Positions 8,527-17,364 of a stretch of DNA of 64,000 nt are shown here, in pieces. The notes beneath the pieces were generated by a model. That model was not told where the DNA came from. It worked only from the letters and a program-made list of their open reading frames with translations, and did no database searches. Each line of letters begins with the position of its first letter. Position 1 is the stretch's first letter. The stretch is from Sediminihabitans luteus. Its GTDB lineage: Bacteria; Actinomycetota; Actinomycetes; Actinomycetales; Cellulomonadaceae. The translations under genes and the position numbers were made by a program. The stretch covers positions 682,001 through 746,000 of the forward strand of contig NZ_PGFE01000001.1 of assembly GCF_002797595.1 (NCBI RefSeq), given 5' to 3'.

Positions 8527-9743
8527 GCGCGGCCCCGGGCGCGGTGCCCGCGATCGCGGTCGTCGGCATCCACGGCCACGGCGCCAAGCACGTCGCGCAC
8601 GTGCGCGACCTCGAGGAGCGCGGCCTGGCGCGGCTCTGCGCGCTCGTCGACCCGCGCCCCCAGGTCGACGCCCCCGCGCCCGCGACCGGCGGCGCGGGCG
8701 AGCCCCGCCACGGCGCGGCCGCGACGGGCGACGACGTGCCCTGGTACCCGACGCTCGGCGACCTGCTCTCGGCCCCCGAGGCGGACGTCCGACCGGACGT
8801 CGTGGTGCTCTCGACCCCCATCCACACGCACCTGCCGCTCGCGAGCACCGCGATGCGGGCCGGCGTCGACGTGCTGCTCGAGAAGCCGACGACCGCCTCG
8901 CTCGCGGAGCACGCCGAGCTCGTCGCGGTCGCCCAGGAGACGGGCCGCCTGTGCCAGGTGGGCTTCCAGACCTTCGGCTCGCACGCGCTCGACGTGGTCG
9001 CGCGAGCCGTCGCGGACGGCGAGATCGGCGAGGTCACCGGCATCGGCGCGGTCGGCACCTGGGTGCGCGACGCCGCCTACTGGGCCCGCGCCCCGTGGGC
9101 GGGCCGCCGTCGGCTCGACGGACGCGACGTCGTCGACGGGGTCGTGACGAACCCCCTCGCCCACGCGGTCGCGACCGCGCTGCGCGTCGCGGGGGCGACG
9201 CGCTCGCAGGACGTCGCCGAGGTCGTCGTCGACCTGCACCACGCCAACGACATCGAGGCCGACGACACCTCGTCCGTGCGCGTCGTGACGGCCGACGGCA
9301 CCCGGTGCGGGTTCGGGCTCACGCTCTGCGCCCCCGAGCGCACGCCCGCGCGGGTGCTCGTGCTGGGCACCCGCGGGCGGATCGAGCTCGAGTACGAGCA
9401 CGACCGCATCAGGATCGTGACGCCCACGTCCGACCTCGTGAAGACCACGACCCGCACGCCCCTGCTCGACGACCTGCTCGCCGTGCGGGCCGGTCGCGCG
9501 CGCCGGCTCGCGTGCGACGTGCGCGACACGGGCGCGTTCATGCGGGTCATGGAGGCCGTGCGCACCGCGCCCGCGCCGCGCGCGATCGACCCCGACCACG
9601 TCTCGTGGGAGGGCGAGGGCGACGCACGGCACCCCGTGGTCGACGACGTCGCCGCCTGGTGCGAGGCCGTCGCGCTCAACGCGCGGACCTTCACCGAGCT
9701 CGGTGCGCCGTGGGCCGTGGGAGCGGTCGCGCCCGCCCGATGA
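8523..9743 (+). CDS. Gfo/Idh/MocA-family oxidoreductase
   Basis: A 406-residue NAD(P)-dependent dehydrogenase with the nucleotide-binding loop VVGIHGHGAKH near residue 13 and EKP signature DVLLEKPTTAS near residue 120. The GTG start overlaps the preceding stop (GTGA), so it is coupled to the LacI-DUF6807 gene. An oxidoreductase next to a DUF6807 domain is seen again at 25821-27865, so the two families probably act on the same substrate. The frame is supported by continuous homology-like motifs and a strong third-position GC bias. Substrate unknown. Confidence 0.87.
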   Translation: MSAAPGAVPAIAVVGIHGHGAKHVAHVRDLEERGLARLCALVDPRPQVDAPAPATGGAGEPRHGAAATGDDVPWYPTLGDLLSAPEADVRPDVVVLSTPIHTHLPLASTAMRAGVDVLLEKPTTASLAEHAELVAVAQETGRLCQVGFQTFGSHALDVVARAVADGEIGEVTGIGAVGTWVRDAAYWARAPWAGRRRLDGRDVVDGVVTNPLAHAVATALRVAGATRSQDVAEVVVDLHHANDIEADDTSSVRVVTADGTRCGFGLTLCAPERTPARVLVLGTRGRIELEYEHDRIRIVTPTSDLVKTTTRTPLLDDLLAVRAGRARRLACDVRDTGAFMRVMEAVRTAPAPRAIDPDHVSWEGEGDARHPVVDDVAAWCEAVALNARTFTELGAPWAVGAVAPAR

Positions 9744-9750
9744 CGCGCGC

Positions 9751-10818
9751 ATGACGGCCGTCCTGGGTGCGCTCGCCACGATCGCGGTCGTGGTCGCGGC
9801 CGGGTGGCTCGTCCAGGTGCGGCGGTGGCTGCCGGACGGCGCGGCCGAGCTCCTCGCGACCGTGGCCTTCACGATCGCGAGCCCCTGCCTGCTGCTCGCG
9901 ACCGTGGCCGAGGCCGACCTCGGCACGCTCCTGAGCCGCAGCGCGGCCGCCACCTGGGTCACGACCCTCGTGCTCGCCGCGGCGCTCGCCCTGACCGCGC
10001 GTGCCATGCGTCTGCCCGCGGGCCGCGCGACCGTCATGACGCTCTCGGGCTCGTACGTCAACGCCGGGAACCTCGGCATCCCGATCGCCGTCTACCTGTT
10101 CGGCTCCGCGATCGTCGTGGTCCCGACCATGCTCGTGCAGCTCCTCGTGCTCGCGCCGCTCGCGTTCGTGATCCTCGACCGGGCGCCCGACGCGCTGCAC
10201 CGCGTCACGTCGGCGGGCGCCGCGGGCCCCCGCAGGTCCGTGCTGGCCACGGCGTTCACGAACCCGATCACCGTGGGCACGCTCGTCGGCCTCGCGCTCG
10301 CCGCCCTGCCGGGATCGGTGCCCGACGTCGTCCTCGACCCGTTCCACCTGGTCGGTGCCGCCGCTCCCCCGCTCGCGCTGCTGACCTTCGGCATGGCGCT
10401 CGCCCCGCGACGTCCCGCCGCGCCGTCCGCCCCGACCGCCGCCCCGACGTCCGCGGACGACGGCACCACGGACGACGGCACCGCGGGGCCGCCGTCCGCG
10501 GTCGTGGCGCCGGGCGTGACTTCCTCCGACGTCGGACGCCGCCACGGACCCTGGCGCACCACGCGCGGGCCGATCCTGGTGGCGACGGCCGCGCGCGCCG
10601 TCGTCGGGCCGGCGCTGGCGCTCGGCGTCGCGACGCTCGCGGGGCTCGACCCGGTCGCCCGCTCGGCGGTCGTCACGATGGCCGCGCTGCCGACCGCGCA
10701 GAACGTCGTGGTCTACGCGACGCGCTACCGGTGCGCGGTCGACGTCGCGAGCCGCGCGTGCCTGGTGACGACCGCGCTCGCCGCGCCCGTGCTGATCGTG
10801 GTGGCCGCGGTCGCCTGA
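9751..10818 (+). CDS. AEC-family (auxin efflux carrier-like) transporter
   Basis: A 355-residue integral membrane protein with about ten predicted segments in two halves and the family hallmark SGSYVNAGNLGIPIAVYLFG in the first half and ALPTAQNVVVYATRY near the end. Members move small organic acids and metabolites. The middle loop (about residues 220-265) is enlarged by an Asp/Thr/Ala low-complexity insert. ATG at 9751 lies 7 nt after the preceding stop; the ATG at 9740 is closed by a stop after three codons. Cotranscribed with the LacI-DUF6807 and oxidoreductase genes, so it may carry an acid made by that pathway. Confidence 0.87.
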   Translation: MTAVLGALATIAVVVAAGWLVQVRRWLPDGAAELLATVAFTIASPCLLLATVAEADLGTLLSRSAAATWVTTLVLAAALALTARAMRLPAGRATVMTLSGSYVNAGNLGIPIAVYLFGSAIVVVPTMLVQLLVLAPLAFVILDRAPDALHRVTSAGAAGPRRSVLATAFTNPITVGTLVGLALAALPGSVPDVVLDPFHLVGAAAPPLALLTFGMALAPRRPAAPSAPTAAPTSADDGTTDDGTAGPPSAVVAPGVTSSDVGRRHGPWRTTRGPILVATAARAVVGPALALGVATLAGLDPVARSAVVTMAALPTAQNVVVYATRYRCAVDVASRACLVTTALAAPVLIVVAAVA

Positions 10819-10830
10819 GCCCCCACCGCC

Positions 10831-10900
10831 CCACCGCCGAACGCGCGATCCGTCTCGCAAAATCAGCAAAATCGGTGACAGAAGGCGCGTTCGGCGGTGG
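10831..10900. repeat. Dispersed palindromic element, copy A
   Basis: A 70-bp element with perfect 16-bp outer arms (CCACCGCCGAACGCGC at 10831-10846, its complement at 10885-10900). Compared with copies B-D it lies in the opposite orientation and its inner stem is degraded. It sits between the convergent AEC and rhaB genes, where it could end transcription from both sides. Confidence 0.9.
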
Positions 10901-10976
10901 GCCCCGACAACGGCGGCGGGCCGACCACCGGTGGGTGGGCGGACGGCGGTGGGCGGGCGGACGGCGGTGGGTGGCC

Positions 10977-12479
10977 TCAGCGGGTCGCGGCCGCCGGCTC
11001 GTAGCGGCGGAGCGACGACGAGCGGCGGACCACGGTGCGCAGCGCCGCGAGGTCACCCTCGAGCGCCCCCACGGCTCGCGCCTGGACGACCAGGTTGCCG
11101 AGCGCTGCACCTTCGACCGGCCCCGCGACGACGGGCAGCCCGGTCGCCTCGGCGGTGAGGCGGCACAGCAGCTCGTTCTGGGAGCCGCCGCCGACGACGT
11201 GCAGCACGTCGACCTCGCGGCCCGAGAGCCTCACGATCTCGTCGAGCGCACGGCGGTACGCGTCGGCGAGCGAGTCGAGGACGCACCGCACGACCTCGCC
11301 GACGGTCGCGGGCACGGGCTGCCCGCTCGCGCGCGCGGCGTCCGCGAGGCGGGTCGGCATGTCGCCGGGCGGCAGGAACTCCGGCGCGTCGACGTCGACC
11401 ACGGTGCGGCGCGGCTCGGCGTCCTTGGCCGCGGCGAGCGCGTCCGCGAGCGTGACCTCGGTGCCCTGCTCGCGCCAGGTCCGCAACGTCTCGGACAGCA
11501 CCCACAGCCCCATGACGTTCTTGAGGTACCGCACGGTCCCGTCGACGCCGAGCTCGTTGGTCACGTTCGCGGCCCGCGACTCCTCGGTGAGCACGGGCGC
11601 GTCGAGCTCGACCCCGACCAGGGACCACGTGCCCGAGGACACGTAGGCGAACCGTGCGTCGTCCGCGGGGACGCCGACGACGGCCGAGGCCGTGTCGTGC
11701 GAGCCGACCGCGATCACGGGGACCGCGCCGAGGCCGGTGGCCTCCTGCACGCGCGCGGTCAGCGGCCCGACGACCGTGCCGGGCTCGACGAGGTCGCCGA
11801 GCCGCGACCGCAGGGTCGCGAGCTCGGGGTACGCGGCCTCGAGCGCGTCGATCACGGGCGTGGACCACTCCCGCGTGCTCGCGTCGACGAGGCCCGTGGT
11901 CGAGGCGTTCGTGACCTCCGCGACGACCTCGCCCGTGAGCCACGACGCGAGGAGGTCCGGCACGAGCCGCACCGACGCCGCGAGGGGCCACGCGGCGTCG
12001 TGCCGGCCGGCCACGAGCTGGAACTCCGTGGTGAACGGCAGCCGCTGGAGGCCGTTGACGGCGTAGTGCCCGGCCGCGCCGAGCCGGCCGAGCACCTCCT
12101 CGGCGACGCCCGCGAGCCGCGGGTCGCGGTGGTGCCGGGGGTTGCCCAGCAGCGCGCCGTCCGCGGCCACGAGCGCGTGGTCGACCGCCCACGAGTCGAT
12201 GCCGACCCCGCGGACCTCGTGGCCCTGCTCGCGCGCGAGCAGGGCCGCGGCCCGCAGGCCGTCGAGCGTGCCGCGCCACAGGTGCAGCAGGTCCCAGCAC
12301 AGCGCGGCACCGCCGCCGTCGGGCCCGACCTGCGGCACCTCGACGGGCCCGTTGGCGAACCGCGCGACCTCGGTCAGCGCGACGCGCTCAGCGCCCGCGT
12401 CGCCCTCGACGACGCCGAGCACGACCCGCCCGCTCGTCGCGCCGAGGTCGACCGCGACGAACGCGGGCGACCCGCTCAC
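10977..12479 (-). CDS. rhaB: Rhamnulokinase
   Basis: Phosphorylates L-rhamnulose to L-rhamnulose-1-phosphate; cytoplasmic FGGY-family kinase of 500 aa, normal length. The N-terminal phosphate loop DLGATSGRVVLG, substrate region GVGIDSWAVDHAL, and C-terminal ATP-binding motifs SSGTWSLVGVEL and HVVGGGSQNELLCRL are all present. GTG at 12479 overlaps the upstream aldolase-dehydrogenase stop (GTGA). Last gene of the rhaI-rhaEW-rhaB operon; palindromic element A follows it. Confidence 0.95.
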   Translation of the reverse strand: MSGSPAFVAVDLGATSGRVVLGVVEGDAGAERVALTEVARFANGPVEVPQVGPDGGGAALCWDLLHLWRGTLDGLRAAALLAREQGHEVRGVGIDSWAVDHALVAADGALLGNPRHHRDPRLAGVAEEVLGRLGAAGHYAVNGLQRLPFTTEFQLVAGRHDAAWPLAASVRLVPDLLASWLTGEVVAEVTNASTTGLVDASTREWSTPVIDALEAAYPELATLRSRLGDLVEPGTVVGPLTARVQEATGLGAVPVIAVGSHDTASAVVGVPADDARFAYVSSGTWSLVGVELDAPVLTEESRAANVTNELGVDGTVRYLKNVMGLWVLSETLRTWREQGTEVTLADALAAAKDAEPRRTVVDVDAPEFLPPGDMPTRLADAARASGQPVPATVGEVVRCVLDSLADAYRRALDEIVRLSGREVDVLHVVGGGSQNELLCRLTAEATGLPVVAGPVEGAALGNLVVQARAVGALEGDLAALRTVVRRSSSLRRYEPAAATR

Positions 12480-14566
12480 CGCAGGAACGCCGCGGCCACG
12501 CCCGAGTCGACGGGCACGTGCAGGCCGGTCGTCTGGGCGAGGTCCGGGCCGGTGAGCGCGAACACCGCGGCCGCGACGTGCTCGGGGAGCACCTCGCGCT
12601 TGAGCAGCGTGCGCTGCGCGTAGTACGCACCGAGGTCCTGCTCGTCGACGCCGTACACCGCGGCGCGCTTGGCTCCCCAGCCGCCGGCGAAGATCCCGGA
12701 GCCGCGCACGACGCCGTCCGGGTTGATGCCGTTGACGCGGATCTGGTGCTCGCCGAGCTCGGCCGCGAGCAGCCGCACCTGGTGCGCCTGGTCGGCCTTG
12801 GTCGCGGAGTACGCGATGTTGTTGGGTCCGGCGAACAGCGAGTTCTTGGACGCGATGTAGACGATGTCGCCGCCCATGCGCTGCGCGATCATGGCGCGCG
12901 CGGCCTCGCGGGCCACGAGGAACGACCCCTTGGCCATGACGTCGTGCTGCAGGTCCCAGTCCTTCTCGGTGGTCTCGAGCAACGGCTTGGAGATCGACAG
13001 CCCCGCGTTGTTGACCACGAGGTCGACCCCGCCGAACGCCAGCGCCGCGGCGTCGACCATCGCGGCGACGTCCTGCGCCGAGGTCACGTCCGCGCGGACG
13101 GCGACCGCGACGTCGTCCCCGCCGAGCGAGGCCGCGACCTCCTGGGCGCCGTCGAGGTTGAGGTCGGCGACGACGACGCACGCGCCCTCGGCGGCGAGCC
13201 GCTCGGCGATCGCGCGGCCGATGCCCGAGCCGGCACCCGTGACGAGCGCGACGCGCGTCGCGAGCGCCTTCGGCCTGGGCATGCGCTGGAGCTTGGCCTC
13301 CTCGAGCGCCCAGTACTCGATGCGGAACTTCTCGGCCTCGTCGATGGGCGCGTAGGTGCTGATCGCCTCGGCGCCGCGCATCACGTTGATCGCGTTGACG
13401 TAGAACTCGCCGGCGACGCGCGCGGTCTGCTTGTCGCGGCCGAACGAGAACATCCCGACGCCCGGCACCAGGACGATCGCCGGGTCGGCGCCGCGGATCG
13501 CGGGGCTGTCGGCCGTCGCGTGACGGTCGTAGTAGCCCTGGTACGCCTCGCGGTAGTCGGCGTGCAGCGCGGTGAGGCGCTCGACGGTCTCCTCGATGCC
13601 CGCGTCGGCCGGGAGGTCGACGACGAGCGGGCTGACTTTGGTGCGCAGGAAGTGGTCGGGGCAGCTCGTGCCGAGCGCCGCGAGCCGGCCCAGCTCGGTG
13701 CGGGCGACGAAGTCGAGGACGACGTCGCTGTCGGTGAAGTGGCCGACCTGCGGCGCGTCGGTCGACGCGAGCCCACGGATCACGGGCGCGAGCGCCGCGG
13801 CCTTGGCGCGCCGCTCGCCCTCGGGCAGCGCCTCGAACCCGGGGCGCACCGCGCCGAACGGGTGGCGCCCCTCGGCGGCGAGCGCCTCGGTGCGCGCCGC
13901 GACGAACTCCTCGGCACGGCGGATGATCGACAGCGAGCGCTGCTCGGCCTCGTCGCTGGTCGCGCCCCACGCGGTGATGCCGTGACCGCCCAGGATGCAG
14001 CCGATCGCCTGCGGGTTCTCGGCCTTGATCGCCGCGATGTCGAGGCCGAGCTGGAAGCCCGGACGGCGCCACGGGACCCACACGACGTCGTCCCCGTAGA
14101 TCTCGCGCGTGAGCGCCTCGCCGTCGGCCGCGGTCGCGACCGCGATGCCCGCGTCGGGGTGCAGGTGGTCGACGTGCGCGGCGTCGACGAGGCCGTGCAT
14201 CGCGGTGTCGATGCTCGGGGCGGCGCCGCCCTTGCCGTGCAGGCAGTAGTCGAACGCCGCGACCATCTCGTCCTCGCGCTCGACGCCCGGGTAGACGCCG
14301 ACGAGGGCGCGCAGCCGGTCGAGGCGCAGGGCCGCGAGGTTCTTCTCGGTCAGGGTGCCGAGGTCGCCGCCGGAGCCCTTGACCCACAGCAGCTCGACGG
14401 GCTCGCCCGTGACCGGGTCGGTCGCGGTGCCCTTGGCGGACGTGTTGCCGCCCGCGTAGTTCGTGACGCGCGGGTCGGCGCCGAGCCGGTTCGACCGGGC
14501 GACGAGGTCGGCGACGGCGTCCGCGGCCGTGGGACGGGTGGTCTCGCTCGTGGTGGTCATGCTCAT
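12476..14566 (-). CDS. rhaEW: Bifunctional rhamnulose-1-phosphate aldolase / L-lactaldehyde dehydrogenase
   Basis: A 696-residue fusion. Residues 1 to about 425 are a class-II aldolase splitting L-rhamnulose-1-phosphate to dihydroxyacetone phosphate and L-lactaldehyde, with NYAGGNTSAKG and the metal-binding HVDHLHPDAG. From about residue 435 there is a short-chain dehydrogenase with the nucleotide loop VTGAGSGIGRAIAE, NNAG, and the YSATK catalytic pair near residue 587. In characterised RhaEW proteins this half oxidises lactaldehyde to L-lactate. The ATG at 14566 overlaps the rhaI stop (ATGA); an ATG two codons later is an alternative. The product connects to the lutABC genes at 38631-41757. 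Confidence 0.94.
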   Translation of the reverse strand: MSMTTTSETTRPTAADAVADLVARSNRLGADPRVTNYAGGNTSAKGTATDPVTGEPVELLWVKGSGGDLGTLTEKNLAALRLDRLRALVGVYPGVEREDEMVAAFDYCLHGKGGAAPSIDTAMHGLVDAAHVDHLHPDAGIAVATAADGEALTREIYGDDVVWVPWRRPGFQLGLDIAAIKAENPQAIGCILGGHGITAWGATSDEAEQRSLSIIRRAEEFVAARTEALAAEGRHPFGAVRPGFEALPEGERRAKAAALAPVIRGLASTDAPQVGHFTDSDVVLDFVARTELGRLAALGTSCPDHFLRTKVSPLVVDLPADAGIEETVERLTALHADYREAYQGYYDRHATADSPAIRGADPAIVLVPGVGMFSFGRDKQTARVAGEFYVNAINVMRGAEAISTYAPIDEAEKFRIEYWALEEAKLQRMPRPKALATRVALVTGAGSGIGRAIAERLAAEGACVVVADLNLDGAQEVAASLGGDDVAVAVRADVTSAQDVAAMVDAAALAFGGVDLVVNNAGLSISKPLLETTEKDWDLQHDVMAKGSFLVAREAARAMIAQRMGGDIVYIASKNSLFAGPNNIAYSATKADQAHQVRLLAAELGEHQIRVNGINPDGVVRGSGIFAGGWGAKRAAVYGVDEQDLGAYYAQRTLLKREVLPEHVAAAVFALTGPDLAQTTGLHVPVDSGVAAAFLR

Positions 14567-15747
14567 GCTCCCCATCCGGCCTGCGCGCCACCGACGCGCT
14601 CGGCCTCGATCTTCGCGGCGTAGCCCGAGGCGGCGTACGCCTGCATCGGGTTCGGGTCGAGACCCTGCTCGACGCGCAGGTCCGCGAGCAGCGGCCGCAC
14701 GTCGGTGTTGTACGCGTCCATGAGGACGCCGTTCGCGCCGAGCACGTCGCCCGCGCGCTGGGCCGCGTCGAGCGCGGCCGCGTCGACCAGCAGCGCCTTG
14801 GCGGTGGCCTCCTGCACGTTCATGACCGAGCGGATCTGCCCGGGGATCTTGGCCTCGATGTTGTGGCACTGGTCGAGCATGAAGTTGACGCCCGAGTCGG
14901 GGCGCAGCACGTCGGCCTGCACGATCTCGTGCATGATCCGGAAGAGCTGGAACGGGTCGGCGGCGCCGGCCATGAGGTCGTCGTCGGCGTAGAACCGCGA
15001 GTTGAAGTCGAACGCGCCGAGGCGGCGCTGGCGCACGAGCTGCGCGACGATGAACTCGATGTTGGTGCCGGGCGCGTGGTGGCCCGTGTCGAGCACGACC
15101 TTGGCGCGGTCGCCGAGCGCGAGGCAGTGCAGGAGCGACGTGCCCCAGTCCGGGATGTCCATCGAGTAGAACGCGGGCTCGAAGAACTTGTACTCGAGCA
15201 CGAGCTGGTGGTCGTCGTCGAGGGCCGCGTAGATCTCGGCGAGCGAGTCGGCGAGGCGGTCCTGCCGTGCGCGGATCGAGTCCTGGCCCGGGTAGTTGGT
15301 GCCGTCGGGCAGCCAGAGCTTGAGCTCCTTCGAGCCCGTGGCCCGCATGACGTCGACGCACTGCAGGTGGTGGTCGACGGCCTTCTTGCGCACGACGGCG
15401 TCGGGGTGCGTGAGCGACCCGAGCTTGTAGTCGTCGTCCTGGAAGAGGTTCGAGTTGATCATGCCGATGCTCACGCCGTGGTCGGCCGCGTGGCGGGCGA
15501 GGGCCTCGTAGTCGTCGACGAGGTCCCACGGGATGTGGAGCGACACGCGCGGCGCGATGCCGGTGAATGCATTCACCTGCGCCGCGTCGGCGATCTTCTC
15601 GAACGGGTCGCGCGGCGTGCCGGGCGAACCGAACACCTTGAAGCGGGTCCCCGAGTTGCCGAACGCCCAGGACGGGAGCTCGATGGTCTGCGCGCGCAGC
15701 GCGTCCCGTGCGGCTGCCGTGCCCGCCGCGGACGTCGTCGTGGTCAT
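14563..15747 (-). CDS. rhaI: L-rhamnose isomerase
   Basis: Interconverts L-rhamnose and L-rhamnulose; cytoplasmic metal-dependent TIM barrel, 394 aa, of the actinobacterial/alternative RhaI type rather than E. coli RhaA. Visible features include WDLVDDYEALARHAADHGV, EYKFFEPAFYSMDIPDWG, VLDTGHHAPGTN and FDFNSRFYADDDL, which supply the expected acidic and His metal ligands. AGGAGG-type sequence (GGAGGAGAACC) precedes the ATG. It is the first gene of the rhaI-rhaEW-rhaB operon, with an operator directly after the -10 box at 15825-15830. Confidence 0.95.
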   Translation of the reverse strand: MTTTTSAAGTAAARDALRAQTIELPSWAFGNSGTRFKVFGSPGTPRDPFEKIADAAQVNAFTGIAPRVSLHIPWDLVDDYEALARHAADHGVSIGMINSNLFQDDDYKLGSLTHPDAVVRKKAVDHHLQCVDVMRATGSKELKLWLPDGTNYPGQDSIRARQDRLADSLAEIYAALDDDHQLVLEYKFFEPAFYSMDIPDWGTSLLHCLALGDRAKVVLDTGHHAPGTNIEFIVAQLVRQRRLGAFDFNSRFYADDDLMAGAADPFQLFRIMHEIVQADVLRPDSGVNFMLDQCHNIEAKIPGQIRSVMNVQEATAKALLVDAAALDAAQRAGDVLGANGVLMDAYNTDVRPLLADLRVEQGLDPNPMQAYAASGYAAKIEAERVGGAQAGWGA

Positions 15748-15811
15748 GGTTCTCCTCCTCGGACGCGCCTCGTCGCGCGTCGTGGGTGCCGAGCGGAACG
15801 TCGGCGCTCTT

Positions 15812-15830
15812 TGAATCGTTTCACACTCTA
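15812..15830 (-). promoter_or_regulatory. rhaI promoter -10 and LacI-type operator
   Basis: On the minus strand a -10-like TAGAGT (15830-15825) is followed at once by TGAAACGATTCA (15823-15812). An operator overlapping the transcription start is the usual layout for LacI repression. The identical 12-mer occurs at 56539-56550 upstream of the rhamnogalacturonan lyase gene. Confidence 0.78.
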
Positions 15831-15862
15831 GGCCGACGACAGGTGCCGGTCAAGACGGCGCC

Positions 15863-16210
15863 TCACGCCTCCGCGCGGGCCGCCGCGAGCTGTGTCTCGA
15901 GGTGGAACACCTCGTCGAGCACCACGAACCCCTCGTCCGGGCGGCCGTCCGACGGCTCGAAGAAGTCGCCCATGGCGGCCTGCCACCGCTCGTTGACCTC
16001 GCGCGCGGCCATGTCCCGCTGCGCCCGCGCGTAGTCGTCGGTCTCGAGCACGCCCACGAGCAGGCCGTCCGTGCCCAGGAACAGCCGGTAGTCGCGCCAG
16101 CCGGTGTCGGCGAGCGCCTCGAGCATCTCGGGCCACACGGCCGCGTGCGCGGCCCGGTACTCGTCGACCCGCTCGGCCCGGACCTTGGACACGAAGCACA
16201 CCTTCGCCAT
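15863..16210 (-). CDS. rhaM: L-rhamnose mutarotase
   Basis: Interconverts alpha and beta anomers of L-rhamnose; small cytoplasmic dimeric alpha/beta-barrel protein (RhaM/RhaU family). 115 aa, slightly longer than the typical 104 aa. Begins MAKVCFVSKVRAERVDEYR and carries HAAVWPEMLEAL and GWRDYRLFL, the conserved family segments. The ATG at 16210 has AGGTGA about 7 nt upstream; longer in-frame starts lack this. It is a separate unit from rhaI (gap 15748-15862) with its own operator at 16227. Confidence 0.92.
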   Translation of the reverse strand: MAKVCFVSKVRAERVDEYRAAHAAVWPEMLEALADTGWRDYRLFLGTDGLLVGVLETDDYARAQRDMAAREVNERWQAAMGDFFEPSDGRPDEGFVVLDEVFHLETQLAAARAEA

Positions 16211-16226
16211 CACGTTCACCTCACTG

Positions 16227-16238
16227 TGAATCGGTTCA
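16227..16238. promoter_or_regulatory. LacI-type operator between rhaM and the LacI gene
   Basis: TGAATCGGTTCA, one mismatch from a perfect palindrome, lies 17 bp upstream of rhaM and about 45 bp upstream of a -10-like TAGGCT (16282-16287) of the divergent LacI gene. It could control both. Confidence 0.75.
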
Positions 16239-16335
16239 TATACGATGGTGAACCTAGCACCCGCGTCCGAGCGTCGGGCCCTAGGCTGGCGACGAGCCGT
16301 GCGCGACGACGCGCACGCGAGACCCGAGGAGCCCC

Positions 16336-17364
16336 ATGAGCACACCCGTCCAGCGACGACGCGCGTCGATCAGCGACGTCGCACGTCTCGCGGAGGTCTC
16401 GGTCGGCACGGTCTCGAACGTGCTCAACCGCCCCGACCGCGTCTCGCCCGCCACGCGCGACCGCGTGCTCGGTGCGATCGAGGACCTCGCGTTCGTGCCC
16501 AACGGCTCCGCCCGCCAGCTGCGCGCCGGCACCATCACGACCGCGGGCGCGATCGTGCTCGACGTCGCCAACCCGTTCTTCACCGACGTCGCGCGCGGCA
16601 TCGAGGACCGCCTCACGCAGGACGACTTCACCGTGATGCTCGCGAGCTCCGACGAGGACCCGGCGCGCGAGGCCCGCTACCTGCGGCTCTTCGAGGAGCA
16701 CGGCGTGCAGGGCGTCATGGTCGTGCCCTCGACCTCCGACATCGAGCACCTGCTCACGGTGCGCCGGCGCGGCATCGCCGTCGTGCTGCTCGACCGCCCG
16801 TCGCCCGTCGAGTCGCTGTCGTCGGTCGCGGTCGACGACGTCGCGGGCGGCGAGATGGCCGTGCAGCACCTGCTCGAGCTCGGGCACGAGCGCATCGCGT
16901 TCCTCAACGGCCCGCACAGCATCCGGCAGTGCGCCGACCGCTGGACCGGCGCGGTGCGCGCCGTGACCGCGGCCGGCCTCGACCCCGCCGACGCGCTCGT
17001 CGAGGTCACGATCCCCTCGCTCAACGCCGACGGCGGCGAGCAGGGCACGCGCGAGCTCCTCGCGATGGACCGCGTGCCGACCGCGACGTTCTGCATCAAC
17101 GACCTGACCGCGCTCGGGGCGCTGCGCACCCTGCGCGCCGAGGGCGTCTCGGTGCCGCACGGCATGGCCGTCGTCGGGTACGACGACGTGTCGTTCGCCG
17201 CCGAGCTCTCGACGCCGCTGACGTCGGTGCGCCAGCCCACGCACCAGCTCGGGTTCCGGGCCGCCGACCTCCTGCTCGCGCCCGCCGACGCCCCGGCCGA
17301 GCAGATCACGTTCCAGCCCGAGCTCGTCGTGCGGACCTCGAGCACGGGCCTCGACCCGGCGTGA
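16336..17364 (+). CDS. LacI-family transcriptional regulator, probable rhamnose/rhamnogalacturonan repressor
   Basis: A 342-residue repressor with helix-turn-helix ASISDVARLAEVSVGTVSNV at residues 10-30, hinge and a periplasmic-binding-like effector domain ending in a typical QPELVVRTS. Divergent from rhaM-rhaI, with the operator at 16227-16238 in its own promoter region, so it is the best candidate for recognising the TGAAACGATTCA sites across the window. The true effector (rhamnose, rhamnulose or a pectin fragment) cannot be read from sequence. Overlaps the next gene by 4 bp (GTGA). Confidence 0.92.
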   Translation: MSTPVQRRRASISDVARLAEVSVGTVSNVLNRPDRVSPATRDRVLGAIEDLAFVPNGSARQLRAGTITTAGAIVLDVANPFFTDVARGIEDRLTQDDFTVMLASSDEDPAREARYLRLFEEHGVQGVMVVPSTSDIEHLLTVRRRGIAVVLLDRPSPVESLSSVAVDDVAGGEMAVQHLLELGHERIAFLNGPHSIRQCADRWTGAVRAVTAAGLDPADALVEVTIPSLNADGGEQGTRELLAMDRVPTATFCINDLTALGALRTLRAEGVSVPHGMAVVGYDDVSFAAELSTPLTSVRQPTHQLGFRAADLLLAPADAPAEQITFQPELVVRTSSTGLDPA